From assembly GCF_904063055.1 (NCBI RefSeq), contig NZ_CAJFCN010000001.1:1-64000 (forward strand): a stretch of 64,000 nt of DNA, read 5' to 3'. Under the pieces are notes generated by a model, which was not told the origin of the DNA, made no database searches, and saw only the letters and a list, made by a program, of their open reading frames with translations. The stretch comes from Pseudomonas paracarnis. GTDB taxonomy: Bacteria; Pseudomonadota; Gammaproteobacteria; Pseudomonadales; Pseudomonadaceae. Within the stretch, counting starts at the first letter, position 1. Every line of letters starts with the position of its first letter. Position numbers and translations under genes: made by a program. Below, piece by piece: positions 44,855-56,200 of the stretch.

Positions 44855-46300
44855 TCAGCCTTCGAGCTTGCTTTTGAGCAGTTCGTTCACCTGTTGCGGG
44901 TTGGCTTTGCCCTTGGAGGCTTTCATCGCCTGGCCGACAAAGAAGCCGAACATCTTGCCGCGCTTGGCTTCGTCTGCCGCACGGTATTGCTCGACCTGCT
45001 CGGCGTTGGCCGCGAGCATTTCATCGAGTACGGCCGAGATGGCGCCGCTGTCGGTGACTTGCTTGAGGCCACGCTTCTCGATGATCTCGTCGGCATTGCC
45101 TTCACCGGCAGCCATCGCTTCGAACACGGTCTTGGCAATTTTGCCGGAGATGGTGTTGTCCTTGATGCGCAGCAGCATGCCACCCAGTTGTTCGGCGGTG
45201 ACCGGCGCTTCGTCGATTTCCAGGCCTTGTTTGTTCAACAGGCTGCCCAGCTCGACCATCACCCAGTTGGCCGCCAGCTTGGCGTCGCCGGCAATGCTCA
45301 CGACTTTTTCGAAGTAGTTGGCTTGTTCACGGCTGGAGGCCAGGACGCTGGCATCGTAGACCGACAGGCCGAACTGCTCCTGGAAGCGCTCGCGTTTTTG
45401 CTGCGGCAGTTCCGGCAGGGTGGCGCGGATGTCATTGAGGAAGGAATCCTCCAGCACCACCGGCAACAGGTCCGGGTCGGGGAAGTAACGGTAGTCGTTG
45501 GCTTCCTCTTTGCTGCGCATGGCGCGGGTTTCGTCTTTGTTCGGATCGTACAGGCGCGTTTGCTGGATCACCTTGCCGCCGTCTTCGATCAGCTCGATCT
45601 GGCGACGTACTTCGCTGTTGATCGCCTTCTCGATGAAGCGGAACGAGTTGACGTTCTTGATCTCGCAGCGGGTGCCGAACTCGACCTGGCCCTTGGGGCG
45701 GATCGACACGTTGCAGTCGCAACGCAGCGAGCCTTCGGCCATGTTGCCGTCGCAGATGCCCAGGTAGCGCACCAGCGCGTGGATGGTCTTGACGTAGGCC
45801 ACGGCTTCCTTGGCGCTGCGCATGTCCGGCTCGGACACGATCTCCAGCAGCGGCGTGCCAGCACGGTTCAGGTCGATACCGGTAGCGCCCGGGAATTCTT
45901 CGTGCAGGCTTTTGCCGGCGTCTTCTTCCAGGTGCGCACGGGTGACGCCGACGCGCTTGATGGTGCCGTCTTCCAGGGGAATGTCCAGGTGGCCCTTGCC
46001 GACAATCGGCAGTTCCATCTGGCTGATCTGGTAGCCCTTGGGCAGGTCCGGGTAGAAGTAGTTCTTGCGCGCAAACACGTTGTGCTGGCCGATCTCGGCG
46101 TCAATCGCCAGGCCGAACATCACGGCCATGCGCACCGCTTCCTGGTTCAGCACCGGCAATACGCCGGGCATGCCCAGGTCGACCAGGCTGGCCTGGGTAT
46201 TGGGTTCGGAGCCGAACGTGGTGGCGCTACCGGAGAAAATCTTCGATTGGGTGGCGAGCTGGGTATGAATCTCCAGCCCGATCACAACTTCCCATTGCAT
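44855..46300 (-). CDS. gatB: Aspartyl/glutamyl-tRNA amidotransferase subunit B
   Basis: Kinase/transamidase subunit of GatCAB, which converts Glu-tRNA-Gln or Asp-tRNA-Asn to the amide form. The 481-residue protein begins [25 protein letters not shown] and carries [43 protein letters not shown] (zinc-site cysteines) and [13 protein letters not shown]-terminal YqeY-like tail domain follows. Ten bases separate it from gatA. Pseudomonas use it mainly for Asn-tRNA. Confidence 0.97.
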   Translation of the reverse strand: MQWEVVIGLEIHTQLATQSKIFSGSATTFGSEPNTQASLVDLGMPGVLPVLNQEAVRMAVMFGLAIDAEIGQHNVFARKNYFYPDLPKGYQISQMELPIVGKGHLDIPLEDGTIKRVGVTRAHLEEDAGKSLHEEFPGATGIDLNRAGTPLLEIVSEPDMRSAKEAVAYVKTIHALVRYLGICDGNMAEGSLRCDCNVSIRPKGQVEFGTRCEIKNVNSFRFIEKAINSEVRRQIELIEDGGKVIQQTRLYDPNKDETRAMRSKEEANDYRYFPDPDLLPVVLEDSFLNDIRATLPELPQQKRERFQEQFGLSVYDASVLASSREQANYFEKVVSIAGDAKLAANWVMVELGSLLNKQGLEIDEAPVTAEQLGGMLLRIKDNTISGKIAKTVFEAMAAGEGNADEIIEKRGLKQVTDSGAISAVLDEMLAANAEQVEQYRAADEAKRGKMFGFFVGQAMKASKGKANPQQVNELLKSKLEG

Positions 46301-46310
46301 AGTGTTCTCC

Positions 46311-47762
46311 TCAGAAGCCGGTAGGGGTGCGGGTGTGCCAGTCGGTATTCAACTGGTACTGGTGCGCCACATTGAGCAGGCGGCCTTCCTGGAAATACGG
46401 GGCGAGCAATTGCACGCCCACCGGCAGGCCATCGACGAAACCTGCGGGCATGGACAAGCCCGGCAAGCCCGCGAGGTTGGCGGTGATGGTGTAGAGGTCT
46501 TCCAGGTACTCGGCGATCGGGTCGCCGGTCTTGGCGCCGATCTTCCACGCCAGGTTTGGCGCGGTCGGGCCGAGGATCACATCGACTTCTTCAAAGGCGG
46601 CCATGAAGTCGTTCTTGATCAGGCGACGGATCTTTTGCGCCTTGAGGTAGTACGCGTCGTAGTAGCCGGCGGACAGGGCATAAGCACCGACCATGATCCG
46701 GCGCTGCACTTCACTGCCGAAGCCTTCGCCGCGGGAGCGTTTGTACAGGTCGGTGAGGTCTTTCGGGTTCTCGCAGCGATAGCCGAAGCGCACGCCGTCG
46801 AAACGCGACAGATTGGAAGAGGCCTCTGCTGGCGCGATCACGTAGTAGGCGGGAATCGCGTGCTGGTTGTTCGGCAGGCTGATTTCCTTGATCACGGCGC
46901 CAAGCTTTTCGAGCTCTTTGATGCTGTTTTGCACCAGTTCGGCGATACGCGGGTCGAGGCCAGCGCTGAAGTATTCCTTCGGCACGCCGATGCGCAGGCC
47001 CTTGATCGAGGTGTTCAGGCTGGCGCTGTAGTCCGGCACTGGCTCGTCGATGCTGGTGGAGTCCTGTTTATCGAAGCCTGCCATGCCTTGTAACAATATT
47101 GCGCAGTCTTCAGCCGTGCGTGCCAGAGGGCCGCCCTGATCGAGACTTGAGGCGTAGGCGATCATGCCCCAGCGGGAAACGCGACCGTAGGTCGGCTTCA
47201 GGCCGGTGAGGTTGGTGAAGGCGGCTGGCTGGCGGATCGAACCGCCGGTATCGGTGGCGGTAGCGGCCGGCAGGAAGCGCGCGGCCACGGCCGCCGCCGA
47301 ACCACCGGACGAACCACCCGGGACGTGTTCCAGGTTCCACGGGTTTTTCACCGCGCCGTAGTAGCTGGACTCGTTGGCCGAACCCATGGCGAATTCGTCC
47401 ATGTTGGTCTTGCCAAGGGTCACGGCGCCGGCGGCGGCCAGCTTGGCGACCACAGTGGCGTCGTAGGGCGCCTTGAAGTTGTCGAGCATCTTCGAGCCGC
47501 AGCTGGTGCGAATGCCCTGGGTGCAGAACAGGTCCTTGTGGGCGATCGGTGCGCCGAGCAGCGCACCATTCTCACCGTTGGCGCGACGGGCGTCGGCGGC
47601 CTTGGCCTGGCTCAGGGCCAGCTCCTCGGTGAGGCTGATGAAGCTGTTGACCTTCGGATCGAGCGCGGCGATACGCGCCAGCAAGGTCTGGGTCAGCTCT
47701 TCGGAAGAAAACGATTTGTCGGCGAGACCGCGGGCGATCTCGGCCAGAGTCATGTGATGCAT
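46311..47762 (-). CDS. gatA: Aspartyl/glutamyl-tRNA amidotransferase subunit A
   Basis: Glutaminase subunit of GatCAB, 483 residues, of the amidase-signature family. It releases ammonia from glutamine using a Ser-cisSer-Lys triad: Lys in PIAHKDLFC (near residue 76), Ser in the [13 protein letters not shown] loop (near 151) and Ser in [13 protein letters not shown] (near 175). The start [13 protein letters not shown] is kept as in Pseudomonas homologues; a second Met lies three codons on. It is 16 bases after gatC. Confidence 0.97.
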   Translation of the reverse strand: MHHMTLAEIARGLADKSFSSEELTQTLLARIAALDPKVNSFISLTEELALSQAKAADARRANGENGALLGAPIAHKDLFCTQGIRTSCGSKMLDNFKAPYDATVVAKLAAAGAVTLGKTNMDEFAMGSANESSYYGAVKNPWNLEHVPGGSSGGSAAAVAARFLPAATATDTGGSIRQPAAFTNLTGLKPTYGRVSRWGMIAYASSLDQGGPLARTAEDCAILLQGMAGFDKQDSTSIDEPVPDYSASLNTSIKGLRIGVPKEYFSAGLDPRIAELVQNSIKELEKLGAVIKEISLPNNQHAIPAYYVIAPAEASSNLSRFDGVRFGYRCENPKDLTDLYKRSRGEGFGSEVQRRIMVGAYALSAGYYDAYYLKAQKIRRLIKNDFMAAFEEVDVILGPTAPNLAWKIGAKTGDPIAEYLEDLYTITANLAGLPGLSMPAGFVDGLPVGVQLLAPYFQEGRLLNVAHQYQLNTDWHTRTPTGF

Positions 47763-47778
47763 GAAAGGCTCTTTCCCT

Positions 47779-48066
47779 TTAGTCGATGACTTTCGGAACC
47801 AGGTACAGGCCGTTTTCGACCGCTGGCGCGATGGACTGGTAGGCCTCGCGATTATTGCGTTCGGTCACGACGTCTGCGCGCAGGCGCTGGCTGGCTTCCA
47901 GTGGGTGAGCCAGGGGCTCGATGCCGTCGGTATTCACGGCCTGCATTTGGTCGACCAGCCCGAGAATGCTGTTCAGGGCTGCGGTGGTCTGTGGAAGATC
48001 GGCATCATTAAGGCCAAGCGAGGCCAAATGTGCGATTTTTTCCACGTCGGAGCGTTCAAGCGCCAT
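47779..48066 (-). CDS. gatC: Aspartyl/glutamyl-tRNA amidotransferase subunit C
   Basis: Small 95-residue subunit that holds GatA and GatB together. It starts [21 protein letters not shown] and contains the family segments [34 protein letters not shown] and [11 protein letters not shown]. It is the first gene of gatCAB and diverges from mreB across 210 bases that hold both promoters. Confidence 0.96.
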   Translation of the reverse strand: MALERSDVEKIAHLASLGLNDADLPQTTAALNSILGLVDQMQAVNTDGIEPLAHPLEASQRLRADVVTERNNREAYQSIAPAVENGLYLVPKVID

Positions 48067-48264
48067 GGGATTCTCCAGTGGAAAACAGAACGGAGGGCGT
48101 CCGTGTGTTAGATTGTCGGAACACTACCGCATTTCTACGGTCATAAGGCCGCGATTGTGGGGGTTGGTGCACAGAAAGTCGGCCAATTTAGCACATTGGC
48201 GCCTTGCCCAAAATCCCTGTCGTTGTTAGAGTTTGCCGCACTTTTTTACCCACGCGTTGCCTAG

Positions 48265-49314
<1,050 letters not shown>

Positions 49315-49343
49315 GATTGCCTGGATGGTTCATGCTTCGTCGG

Positions 49344-49369
49344 CAGGCAGCACTTTGCAGTGCTGCCTG
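49344..49369 (+). other. Hairpin between mreB and mreC
   Basis: CAGGCAGCACT (49344-49354) pairs perfectly with AGTGCTGCCTG (49359-49369) around TTGC. Only TTGGCGTTTAT follows, so it is more likely an attenuator or mRNA-stabilising stem that keeps MreB above MreC than a full terminator. Confidence 0.55.
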
Positions 49370-49416
49370 TTGGCGTTTATCTTCTTCAATCTGCATCCAG
49401 GCCGGTTTGATGCCGT

Positions 49417-49458
49417 ATGAATAAAGAGAACATTTGCCTGGGAGGAGCGGCTTATTAA
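49417..49458 (+). CDS. Candidate 13-codon leader ORF overlapping the mreC start
   Basis: An ATG at 49417 opens MNKENICLGGAAY and stops at TAA (49456-49458). The stop shares a base with the proposed ATT start of mreC (49454), and the mreC ribosome binding site GGAGGAG lies within it. It has no clear ribosome binding site itself. It could couple ribosomes to mreC or be chance. Confidence 0.25.
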   Translation: MNKENICLGGAAY

Positions 49459-50521
49459 ACCGCTTTTCGCCAAAGGCCCCTCATTGGGTGTGCGCTTATT
49501 GGTGCTGACCGTGCTTTCGGTCGCGCTGATGGTGGTCGATGCCCGCTTTGCACTGCTCAAGCCGGTGCGCAGCCAGATGTCGCTGGTGTTGATGCAGACC
49601 TACTGGATCACCGACCTGCCGGAACGTCTCTTCCAGGGCGTGTCCAGCCAATTTGGCAGCCGCACCGAACTGGTCGCCGAGAACGAAAAACTCAAGACTG
49701 AAAACCTGCTGTTGCAGGGGCGCATGCAAAAGCTGGCGGCCCTCACCGAGCAGAACGTTCGGCTGCGCGAGTTGCTCAATTCTTCCGCACTGGTCAACGA
49801 AAAGGTCGAGGTGGCCGAACTGATCGGCATGGACCCCAACCCCTTTACCCACCGCATCATCATCAACAAGGGTGAGCGCGACGGTGTGGTGCTTGGTCAG
49901 CCGGTGCTCGACGCCCGTGGCCTGATGGGCCAGGTGGTGGAGTTGATGCCCTACACCTCGCGGGTGCTGTTGCTGACGGACACGACCCATAGCATTCCGG
50001 TACAGGTCAACCGTAACGGTTTGCGCGCGATTGCCAGCGGCACCGGTAACCCGGAACGCCTGGAACTGCGCCATGTGGCCGACACCGCTGACATCAAGGA
50101 AGGCGACCTGTTGGTCAGCTCTGGCCTGGGCCAGCGCTTCCCGGCGGGTTATCCGGTGGCGACGGTCAAAGAGGTGATCCACGATTCCGGCCAGCCGTTC
50201 GCTATCGTTCGGGCGGTACCGACTGCCGCGCTGAACCGCAGCCGTTACCTGCTGCTGGTGTTCAGCGACAACCGCACCCCGGAAGAGCGCGCTAACGACG
50301 CTGCCCAGGCCCAGGAAGCGGAGGACCAGCAGAATGGCACCGCGCCTATCGTGCCGGCCACGGTGCCAAAACCTGCTTTTGTTGGTCCGCCTGCACCCGC
50401 GCCAGCCACGTCACCTGCACCGGCAGCACCTGTGGCAACGCCGGCCAAACCTGCCGCGCATAACGCGCGCCCGGCTAAACCGACCGCCGCTCCGGCCACC
50501 ACACCGCAGAGGGGGGACTAA
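49454..50521 (+). CDS. mreC: Rod-shape-determining protein MreC, probably with an ATT start codon
   Basis: Bitopic inner-membrane protein that links MreB filaments to periplasmic wall synthases, 355 residues from ATT. The protein then begins (M)IKPLFAKGPSLGVRLLVLTVLS with a membrane helix at about 13-30. A coiled coil follows (about 60-105, ELVAENEKLKTENLLLQGRM), then two beta-rich MreC lobes (ERDGVVLGQPVLDARGLMGQV) and a Pro/Ala-rich tail (from about 290). The frame has no ATG, GTG, CTG or TTG between its preceding stop (49418) and a TTG at 49484. GGGAGGAG sits seven bases before the ATT and nothing comparable precedes the TTG. The start choice is inference; the gene is certain. Its stop overlaps mreD (TAATG). 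Confidence 0.92.
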   Translation: MKPLFAKGPSLGVRLLVLTVLSVALMVVDARFALLKPVRSQMSLVLMQTYWITDLPERLFQGVSSQFGSRTELVAENEKLKTENLLLQGRMQKLAALTEQNVRLRELLNSSALVNEKVEVAELIGMDPNPFTHRIIINKGERDGVVLGQPVLDARGLMGQVVELMPYTSRVLLLTDTTHSIPVQVNRNGLRAIASGTGNPERLELRHVADTADIKEGDLLVSSGLGQRFPAGYPVATVKEVIHDSGQPFAIVRAVPTAALNRSRYLLLVFSDNRTPEERANDAAQAQEAEDQQNGTAPIVPATVPKPAFVGPPAPAPATSPAPAAPVATPAKPAAHNARPAKPTAAPATTPQRGD

Positions 50522-51009
50522 TGGCGGGTACTCATTCACGCAATGGCTGGATCGTCTGGCTGACCTTCGCCATCGGCTTGCTGCTCAGCGTTTCGCCGCT
50601 GCCGCAGTTCATGGAAATCCTGCGCCCGCTCTGGCTGGCCTTGTTGCTGGCGTTCTGGTCATTGAACCTGCCGCACAAGGTGGGCATGGTCACGGCCATG
50701 TGCCTGGGGTTGGCCGAAGATGTGCTGTATGGCACCTTGCTGGGCCAGAACGCGTTGATCCTGACACTGATTACCTTCCTGGTGCTGTCGTTGCAACAGC
50801 GCCTGCGCATGTTCCCGATGTGGCAGCAGTGCCTGGTGATCCTGGTGATCTTCGGCCTGGCGCAGTTGGTGCAACTGTGGCTGAGCGCCTTGACCGGCAA
50901 CCGTCAGCCTACGCTGGCGTTGGTCTTGCCGGCGCTGGTCAGTGCATTGTTGTGGCCCTGGATCAGTTTTGGCCTGCGCGGGCTGCGTCGTCGCTATAAA
51001 ATCAATTGA
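50521..51009 (+). CDS. mreD: Rod-shape-determining protein MreD
   Basis: Small inner-membrane partner of MreC in the elongasome, 162 residues, almost all hydrophobic with about five helices. Family segments are [49 protein letters not shown]. It overlaps mreC by one base and is followed by maf after about 50 bases. Confidence 0.95.
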   Translation: MAGTHSRNGWIVWLTFAIGLLLSVSPLPQFMEILRPLWLALLLAFWSLNLPHKVGMVTAMCLGLAEDVLYGTLLGQNALILTLITFLVLSLQQRLRMFPMWQQCLVILVIFGLAQLVQLWLSALTGNRQPTLALVLPALVSALLWPWISFGLRGLRRRYKIN

Positions 51010-51059
51010 ATGGTTGCGAGGCTCTGCCTGGTTATCGAACTCAACAGGGAGAGGCTGCA

Positions 51060-51656
51060 ATGAATTCGCTTTACCTGGCCTCGGGCTCCCCGCGGCGACG
51101 TGAGCTGTTGACCCAGATCGGTGTGCCCTTCACCGTGGTCAGCGCCGCTATTGATGAAACCCCTCTTGCCAACGAGCCTGCCGTTGCCTATGTCGAGCGC
51201 CTTGCGCGCGGCAAGGCGACGGCGGGTTTTATTGCGCTTGGCCAAACCCTGGGCGCCTGTGTATTGGGCGCCGATACGGCTGTGATCGTGGATGGCCAGA
51301 TCCTGGGCAAGCCCGTTGACCAGGCCGATGCGCTGGCGATGCTGATGGCACTTTCCGGTCGAGAACATGAAGTGCTCACCGCCATTGCCCTGACTGACGG
51401 CCAGCGTTGCGAAACCCGATGTGTAAGCAGTCGTGTACGTTTTCGCGAGGTTTCTGTTCAGGAGGCTACCGCCTACTGGCACAGTGGTGAACCGCAGGAC
51501 AAGGCCGGCGGCTATGCTATCCAGGGGTTGGGTTCGGTGTTCGTTGCCGGGCTCAATGGCAGTTATTCCGCGGTGGTGGGCCTGCCTGTGTGCGAAACCG
51601 CGCAACTCCTGGCGCAATTCGGCATACCCTGTTGGCAAAACCTTACCGTGTGCTGA
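51060..51656 (+). CDS. maf: Maf-family nucleoside triphosphate pyrophosphatase (YhdE type)
   Basis: Hydrolyses dTTP/UTP and modified pyrimidine nucleotides, a house-cleaning enzyme. The 198-residue protein starts at 51060 ([17 protein letters not shown]) behind GGGAGAGGCTGCA; the longer frame reaches into mreD and is rejected. It shows the phosphate loop ASGSPRR, the metal-site Asp in [12 protein letters not shown] and the [12 protein letters not shown] segment. E. coli YhdE has the same neighbours (mreBCD, rng). Confidence 0.94.
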   Translation: MNSLYLASGSPRRRELLTQIGVPFTVVSAAIDETPLANEPAVAYVERLARGKATAGFIALGQTLGACVLGADTAVIVDGQILGKPVDQADALAMLMALSGREHEVLTAIALTDGQRCETRCVSSRVRFREVSVQEATAYWHSGEPQDKAGGYAIQGLGSVFVAGLNGSYSAVVGLPVCETAQLLAQFGIPCWQNLTVC

Positions 51657-51726
51657 ACGCCGTATTCCAGCGCCAAGCCTTAAGCGACCGGTCACTATTG
51701 TGAAAACGCCTGAACGAGACCCAGCC

Positions 51727-53184
51727 ATGAGTGAAGAGATTCTGATCAATATCACGCCGATGGAATCGCGCGTGGCGGTGGTAGAGAACGGTGTTCTGCA
51801 AGAAGTGCATGTCGAACGCACCCAAAAACGCGGGATCGTCGGCAATATCTACAAAGGCAAGGTGGTGCGTGTATTGCCGGGCATGCAGGCGGCCTTCGTC
51901 GACATCGGCCTGGACCGTGCAGCGTTTATCCATGCCTCGGAAATTTCCCTGCGCGAGGGCCCTGCGGTGGAAAGCATCAGCGCTCTGGTGCACGAGGGCC
52001 AGAGCCTGGTGGTGCAAGTCACCAAGGACCCTATCGGTTCCAAGGGCGCCCGCTTGACCACCCAGTTGTCGATTCCCTCGCGCTACCTGGTGTACATGCC
52101 GCGCACTGCCCATGTGGGCATTTCCCTGAAGATCGAAGATGAAGCCGAGCGCGAGCGCCTGAAGAAGGTGGTCAGCGACTGCGTCGCCGCCGAGGGCATC
52201 AAGGAAGCGGGTGGGTTTATCCTGCGCACCGCCGCAGAAGGCGCTGGCGCTGACGAGATCCTCATGGATATTCGCTACCTGCGGCGCCTGTGGGATCAGA
52301 TCGACGCGCAGATCAAGACCATCGGCGCGCCCAGCGTCATCTATGAAGACCTTGGCCTGGCGCTGCGCACGCTGCGCGACCTGGTCAGCCCGAAGATCGA
52401 GAAAATTCGCATCGACTCGCGGGAAACCTTCCAGCGCACCACGCAATTTGTCGCTGAGTTGATGCCAGAAATCGCCGATCGCCTGGAACACTACCCCGGC
52501 GAGCGGCCGATATTCGACCTGTATGGCGTCGAAGACGAAATCCAGAAAGCCCTGGAACGCAAGGTGCCACTCAAGTCCGGCGGCTACCTGGTGGTAGACC
52601 CGGCAGAAGCCATGACCACCATCGACGTCAATACCGGCGCATTCGTGGGCCATCGCAACCTTGAAGAGACCATCTTCAAGACCAATCTCGAGGCGGCTAC
52701 CGCTATTGCCCGCCAACTGCGCCTGCGCAACCTGGGCGGCATCATCATCATCGACTTCATCGACATGGAAGATGAAGAGCACCAGCGCCAGGTGCTGCGT
52801 ACGCTTGAGAAGCAACTGGAGCGCGATCACGCCAAGACCAACATCATCGGCATCACCGAGTTGGGCCTGGTGCAGATGACTCGCAAGCGCACGCGTGAAA
52901 GCCTGGAACAGGTCCTGTGCGAGCCGTGCAGCAGTTGCCAAGGGCGCGGCAAACTGAAGACCCCGGAAACGGTTTGCTACGAGATTTTCCGCGAGATCCT
53001 GCGGGAGGCACGCGCCTATCAGGCCGAAGGTTATAGAGTACTTGCCAATCAGAAAGTGGTGGATCGCCTGCTGGACGAAGAGTCCGGTAACGTCGCCGAA
53101 CTGGAAAGTTTTATCGGTCGCACGATTCGCTTCCAGGTCGAAACCATGTATTCCCAGGAACAATACGACGTGGTGTTGCTCTGA
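51727..53184 (+). CDS. rng: Ribonuclease G
   Basis: Endoribonuclease that processes the 5' end of 16S rRNA and decays some mRNAs, 485 residues (the E. coli enzyme has 489). It begins MSEEILINITPMESRVAVVENGVLQEVHVER with an S1-like domain (about 38-125). The catalytic Asp region is IDVNTGAFVGHRNLEET and IIIIDFIDMEDEEHQ. The zinc-link cysteines are in LCEPCSSCQGRG. A longer frame overlapping maf lacks support. It follows maf after 70 bases. Confidence 0.97.
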   Translation: MSEEILINITPMESRVAVVENGVLQEVHVERTQKRGIVGNIYKGKVVRVLPGMQAAFVDIGLDRAAFIHASEISLREGPAVESISALVHEGQSLVVQVTKDPIGSKGARLTTQLSIPSRYLVYMPRTAHVGISLKIEDEAERERLKKVVSDCVAAEGIKEAGGFILRTAAEGAGADEILMDIRYLRRLWDQIDAQIKTIGAPSVIYEDLGLALRTLRDLVSPKIEKIRIDSRETFQRTTQFVAELMPEIADRLEHYPGERPIFDLYGVEDEIQKALERKVPLKSGGYLVVDPAEAMTTIDVNTGAFVGHRNLEETIFKTNLEAATAIARQLRLRNLGGIIIIDFIDMEDEEHQRQVLRTLEKQLERDHAKTNIIGITELGLVQMTRKRTRESLEQVLCEPCSSCQGRGKLKTPETVCYEIFREILREARAYQAEGYRVLANQKVVDRLLDEESGNVAELESFIGRTIRFQVETMYSQEQYDVVLL

Positions 53185-53211
53185 TCCCCAACTGTGCACT
53201 TTCTTCGAGAC

Positions 53212-53231
53212 CGGCAGACCTTGATCTGCCG
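53212..53231 (+). other. Hairpin between rng and yhdP
   Basis: CGGCAGA pairs with TCTGCCG around CCTTGA. A T-run comes 13 bases later, too far for a standard terminator. Confidence 0.3.
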
Positions 53232-53262
53232 TCCGCTAACTGTTTTTTGAGGGTCGCCTGAC

Positions 53263-56200
53263 ATGGAGCGTCTGATACGCTTTTTTGCCGCTTTGACCCG
53301 TTGGGGCCTGGGCCTGTGTGCGTTGTCGCTGGTATTGGCGGCGGTGTATGTGAGCCTGGGGCGCGAACTCACCCCGCTGGTGGCTGAATACCGCGCCGAA
53401 GTCGAGGCCAAGGCCCAGGCTGCGCTGGATACGCCGCTGCACATCGGTAGTCTTGAAGGCCGTTGGAGCGGGTTTGCCCCGGTATTGCTGGCCCACGACG
53501 TCATGGTCGGCGAGGGCAGCAGTGCCTTGCGCCTGGACCAGGTGGAAGTGGTGCCGGATATGTGGGCCAGCCTGATGGCCCGCGAAGTGCGTATCGCCCA
53601 TCTGCAAGTCAGTGGCTTGCAACTGAGTGTCAAGGAGGACCAGGACGGCCGCTGGACCCTGCAAGGCTTGCCGGTGCAGGACGACCAGCCGTTGGACCCG
53701 CAACAACTGCTGACGCGCATGCAAATGGTCAAGCGCGTGTCGGTGCTGGACAGCCAGGTGACCCTGCAACCCTTCGACCAGGCGCCAGTGACCGTGACCT
53801 ATGTGGGCCTGAGCCTGCATACCGGCATGAGCCAGCAGCGTCTGGATGCTCGCCTGACATTGCCCGATGGCCAACCGTTGGCGGTCAGCCTGCGCAGCCG
53901 CATTCGCGCCAGTCAGTGGAAAGACGCTGAGGTCGATGCCTACCTGAGCCTGCCGCAAAGCGACTGGGCCAAGTGGATTCCCGCCAGGCTGACCCAGCAA
54001 TGGAAGCTGACGCAATTGAAGGCCGGCGGTGAGTTTTGGCTCAGTTGGGCCAAAGGCACGGTGCAAAGCGCGGCGGTACGCCTCAATTCGCCCCAAGTGA
54101 AGGGCAGCTACGCCGACCGTAAGCCGGTGCACCTTGAAAACCTGGCCCTGACCGCCTACCTGCAACGCAGTGACACTGGCCTCAAGGTGCTGTTTGATTC
54201 CCTGGCGATGAACATTGGCGAAACCCGCTGGGAATCGCGCCTGCAATTGCAGCAAAACCTGGCGACCGACAAAGAACAGGAGGTGTGGAAATTGCAGGCC
54301 GACCGTCTCGACCTGGCCCCCATTACCCCGCTGCTCAACGCCTTGGCGCCGCTGCCGGACGGTTTCGCCAAGGCCGTCGAACACCTCAAAGCCACTGGCC
54401 TGTTACGCAATGTGCTGGTGGACTTCCGACCGCAAGACACCACCGACCGAAAACTCAGTTTTGCCGCCAACCTGGAACGTGTCGGCTTCGATGCCTACTT
54501 TGGCGCGCCAGCCGCACGCAATGTGTCCGGCAGCATCAGTGGCGACCTGGGCCAGGGCGAATTGCGCATGGACAGCAAGGACTTTTCCTTGCATCTGTAT
54601 CCGATCTTCGCCAAGCCGTGGCAGTACATCCAGGCCAATGCACGCCTGACCTGGAAGCTGGACAAGCAAGGCTTCACCCTGATCGCCCCATATATCAAGG
54701 TACTGGGCGAGGAAGGCAAGGTGGCGGCGGACTTCCTGATTCGCCTGCATTTCGACCACAGCCAGGAAGACTACATGGACCTGCGGGTCGGCATGGTCGA
54801 TGGCGATGGCCGTTTCACCCCCAAGTACCTGCCCGCCGTGTTGAGCCCGGCGCTGGATGAGTGGTTGCGCACAGCGATCCTCAAGGGCGCGGTGGACGAA
54901 GGCTTCTTCCAGTACCAGGGTTCGCTCAGCCACAATGCACTGCCCGCGTCGCGCAATATCAGCCTGTTCTTCAAGGTGCATGATGCCGAACTCGCCTTCC
55001 AGCCGGGCTGGCCTCATGTGAACAAGGTCAATGGCGAAGTGTTTGTCGAGGAGAGCGGCGTACGCATTCTGGCGAGCAAGGGCCAATTGCTCGACACCCA
55101 GGTCAAGGATGTCTACGTCAATATCCCCCACGCCCCAGCGGGCGGGGACAGTCATCTGCTGCTTACGGGCGGGTTCTTTGGCGGTTTGGGCGACGGCCTG
55201 AAGATCCTTCAAGAAGCGCCGATTGGCACGGCGTCTACGTTCGCTGGCTGGAAAGGCGAGGGCGACCTGCAAGGTAGCCTGGACCTGGACGTACCGCTGG
55301 CCAAAGGCACTGAGCCCAAGATCGTGGTGGACTTCAAGACCGACAAAGCGCGCCTGCAATTGGCGGAACCGCCGCTGGACCTGACCCAGCTCAAGGGTGA
55401 TTTTCGCTTCGACAGCGCCAAGGGCCTGAGCGGGCAGAAGATCTCGGCCCAGGCGTTCGACCGCCCCATCACGGCGCAGATCTTTGCCGAAGGCAAACCG
55501 GGTAATATCAGCACGCGGGTGACTGCCAATGGCCAGGTCACCGTCAAGCGCCTTACGGACTGGTTGAAAATCAGCCAGCCGTTGCCGGTCTCCGGCGATA
55601 TTCCGTACCAGTTGCAAGTGATCCTCGACGGCGCGGACAGCCAATTGATGGTCAACTCCAACCTCAAGGGTGTCGCGGTGGACCTGCCGGCACCGTTCGG
55701 CATGCCGGCCAGCCAAGGACGTGACAGCACCTTCCGCATGACTTTGCAGGGTGCTGAACGCCGTTACTGGTTTGATTACGGCGAGCTGGCTAACTTCACC
55801 TTTGCTGCGCCGCCGGACAAGTTCAATGATGGCCGCGGCGAACTGTTCCTCGGCGATGGTGATGCCGTGCTGCCCGGTGCCAAGGGCCTGCGCATTCGTG
55901 GCGTGCTGTCGGAACTGGATATCGATCCCTGGAAGAAACTTGTGGATCGCTACGCGGGCAATGATCCGGGTGGCAACGCCAAGCAACTGCTCAGCGGTGC
56001 GGACTTCAAAGTGGGCAAGCTGACCGGGTTTGGTACCCAGTTTGACCAGCTCAGCTTGCAGCTCGATCGCAAACCAGCGGCCTGGGGCCTGCAACTCGAT
56101 AGCCAGCAAGCCAAGGGCGCGGTGAACCTGCCGGACGCCAAAGGCGCGCCGATTGCGGTCAACCTCAAGTATGTGAAATTGCCTGCGCCAGACCCGACCG

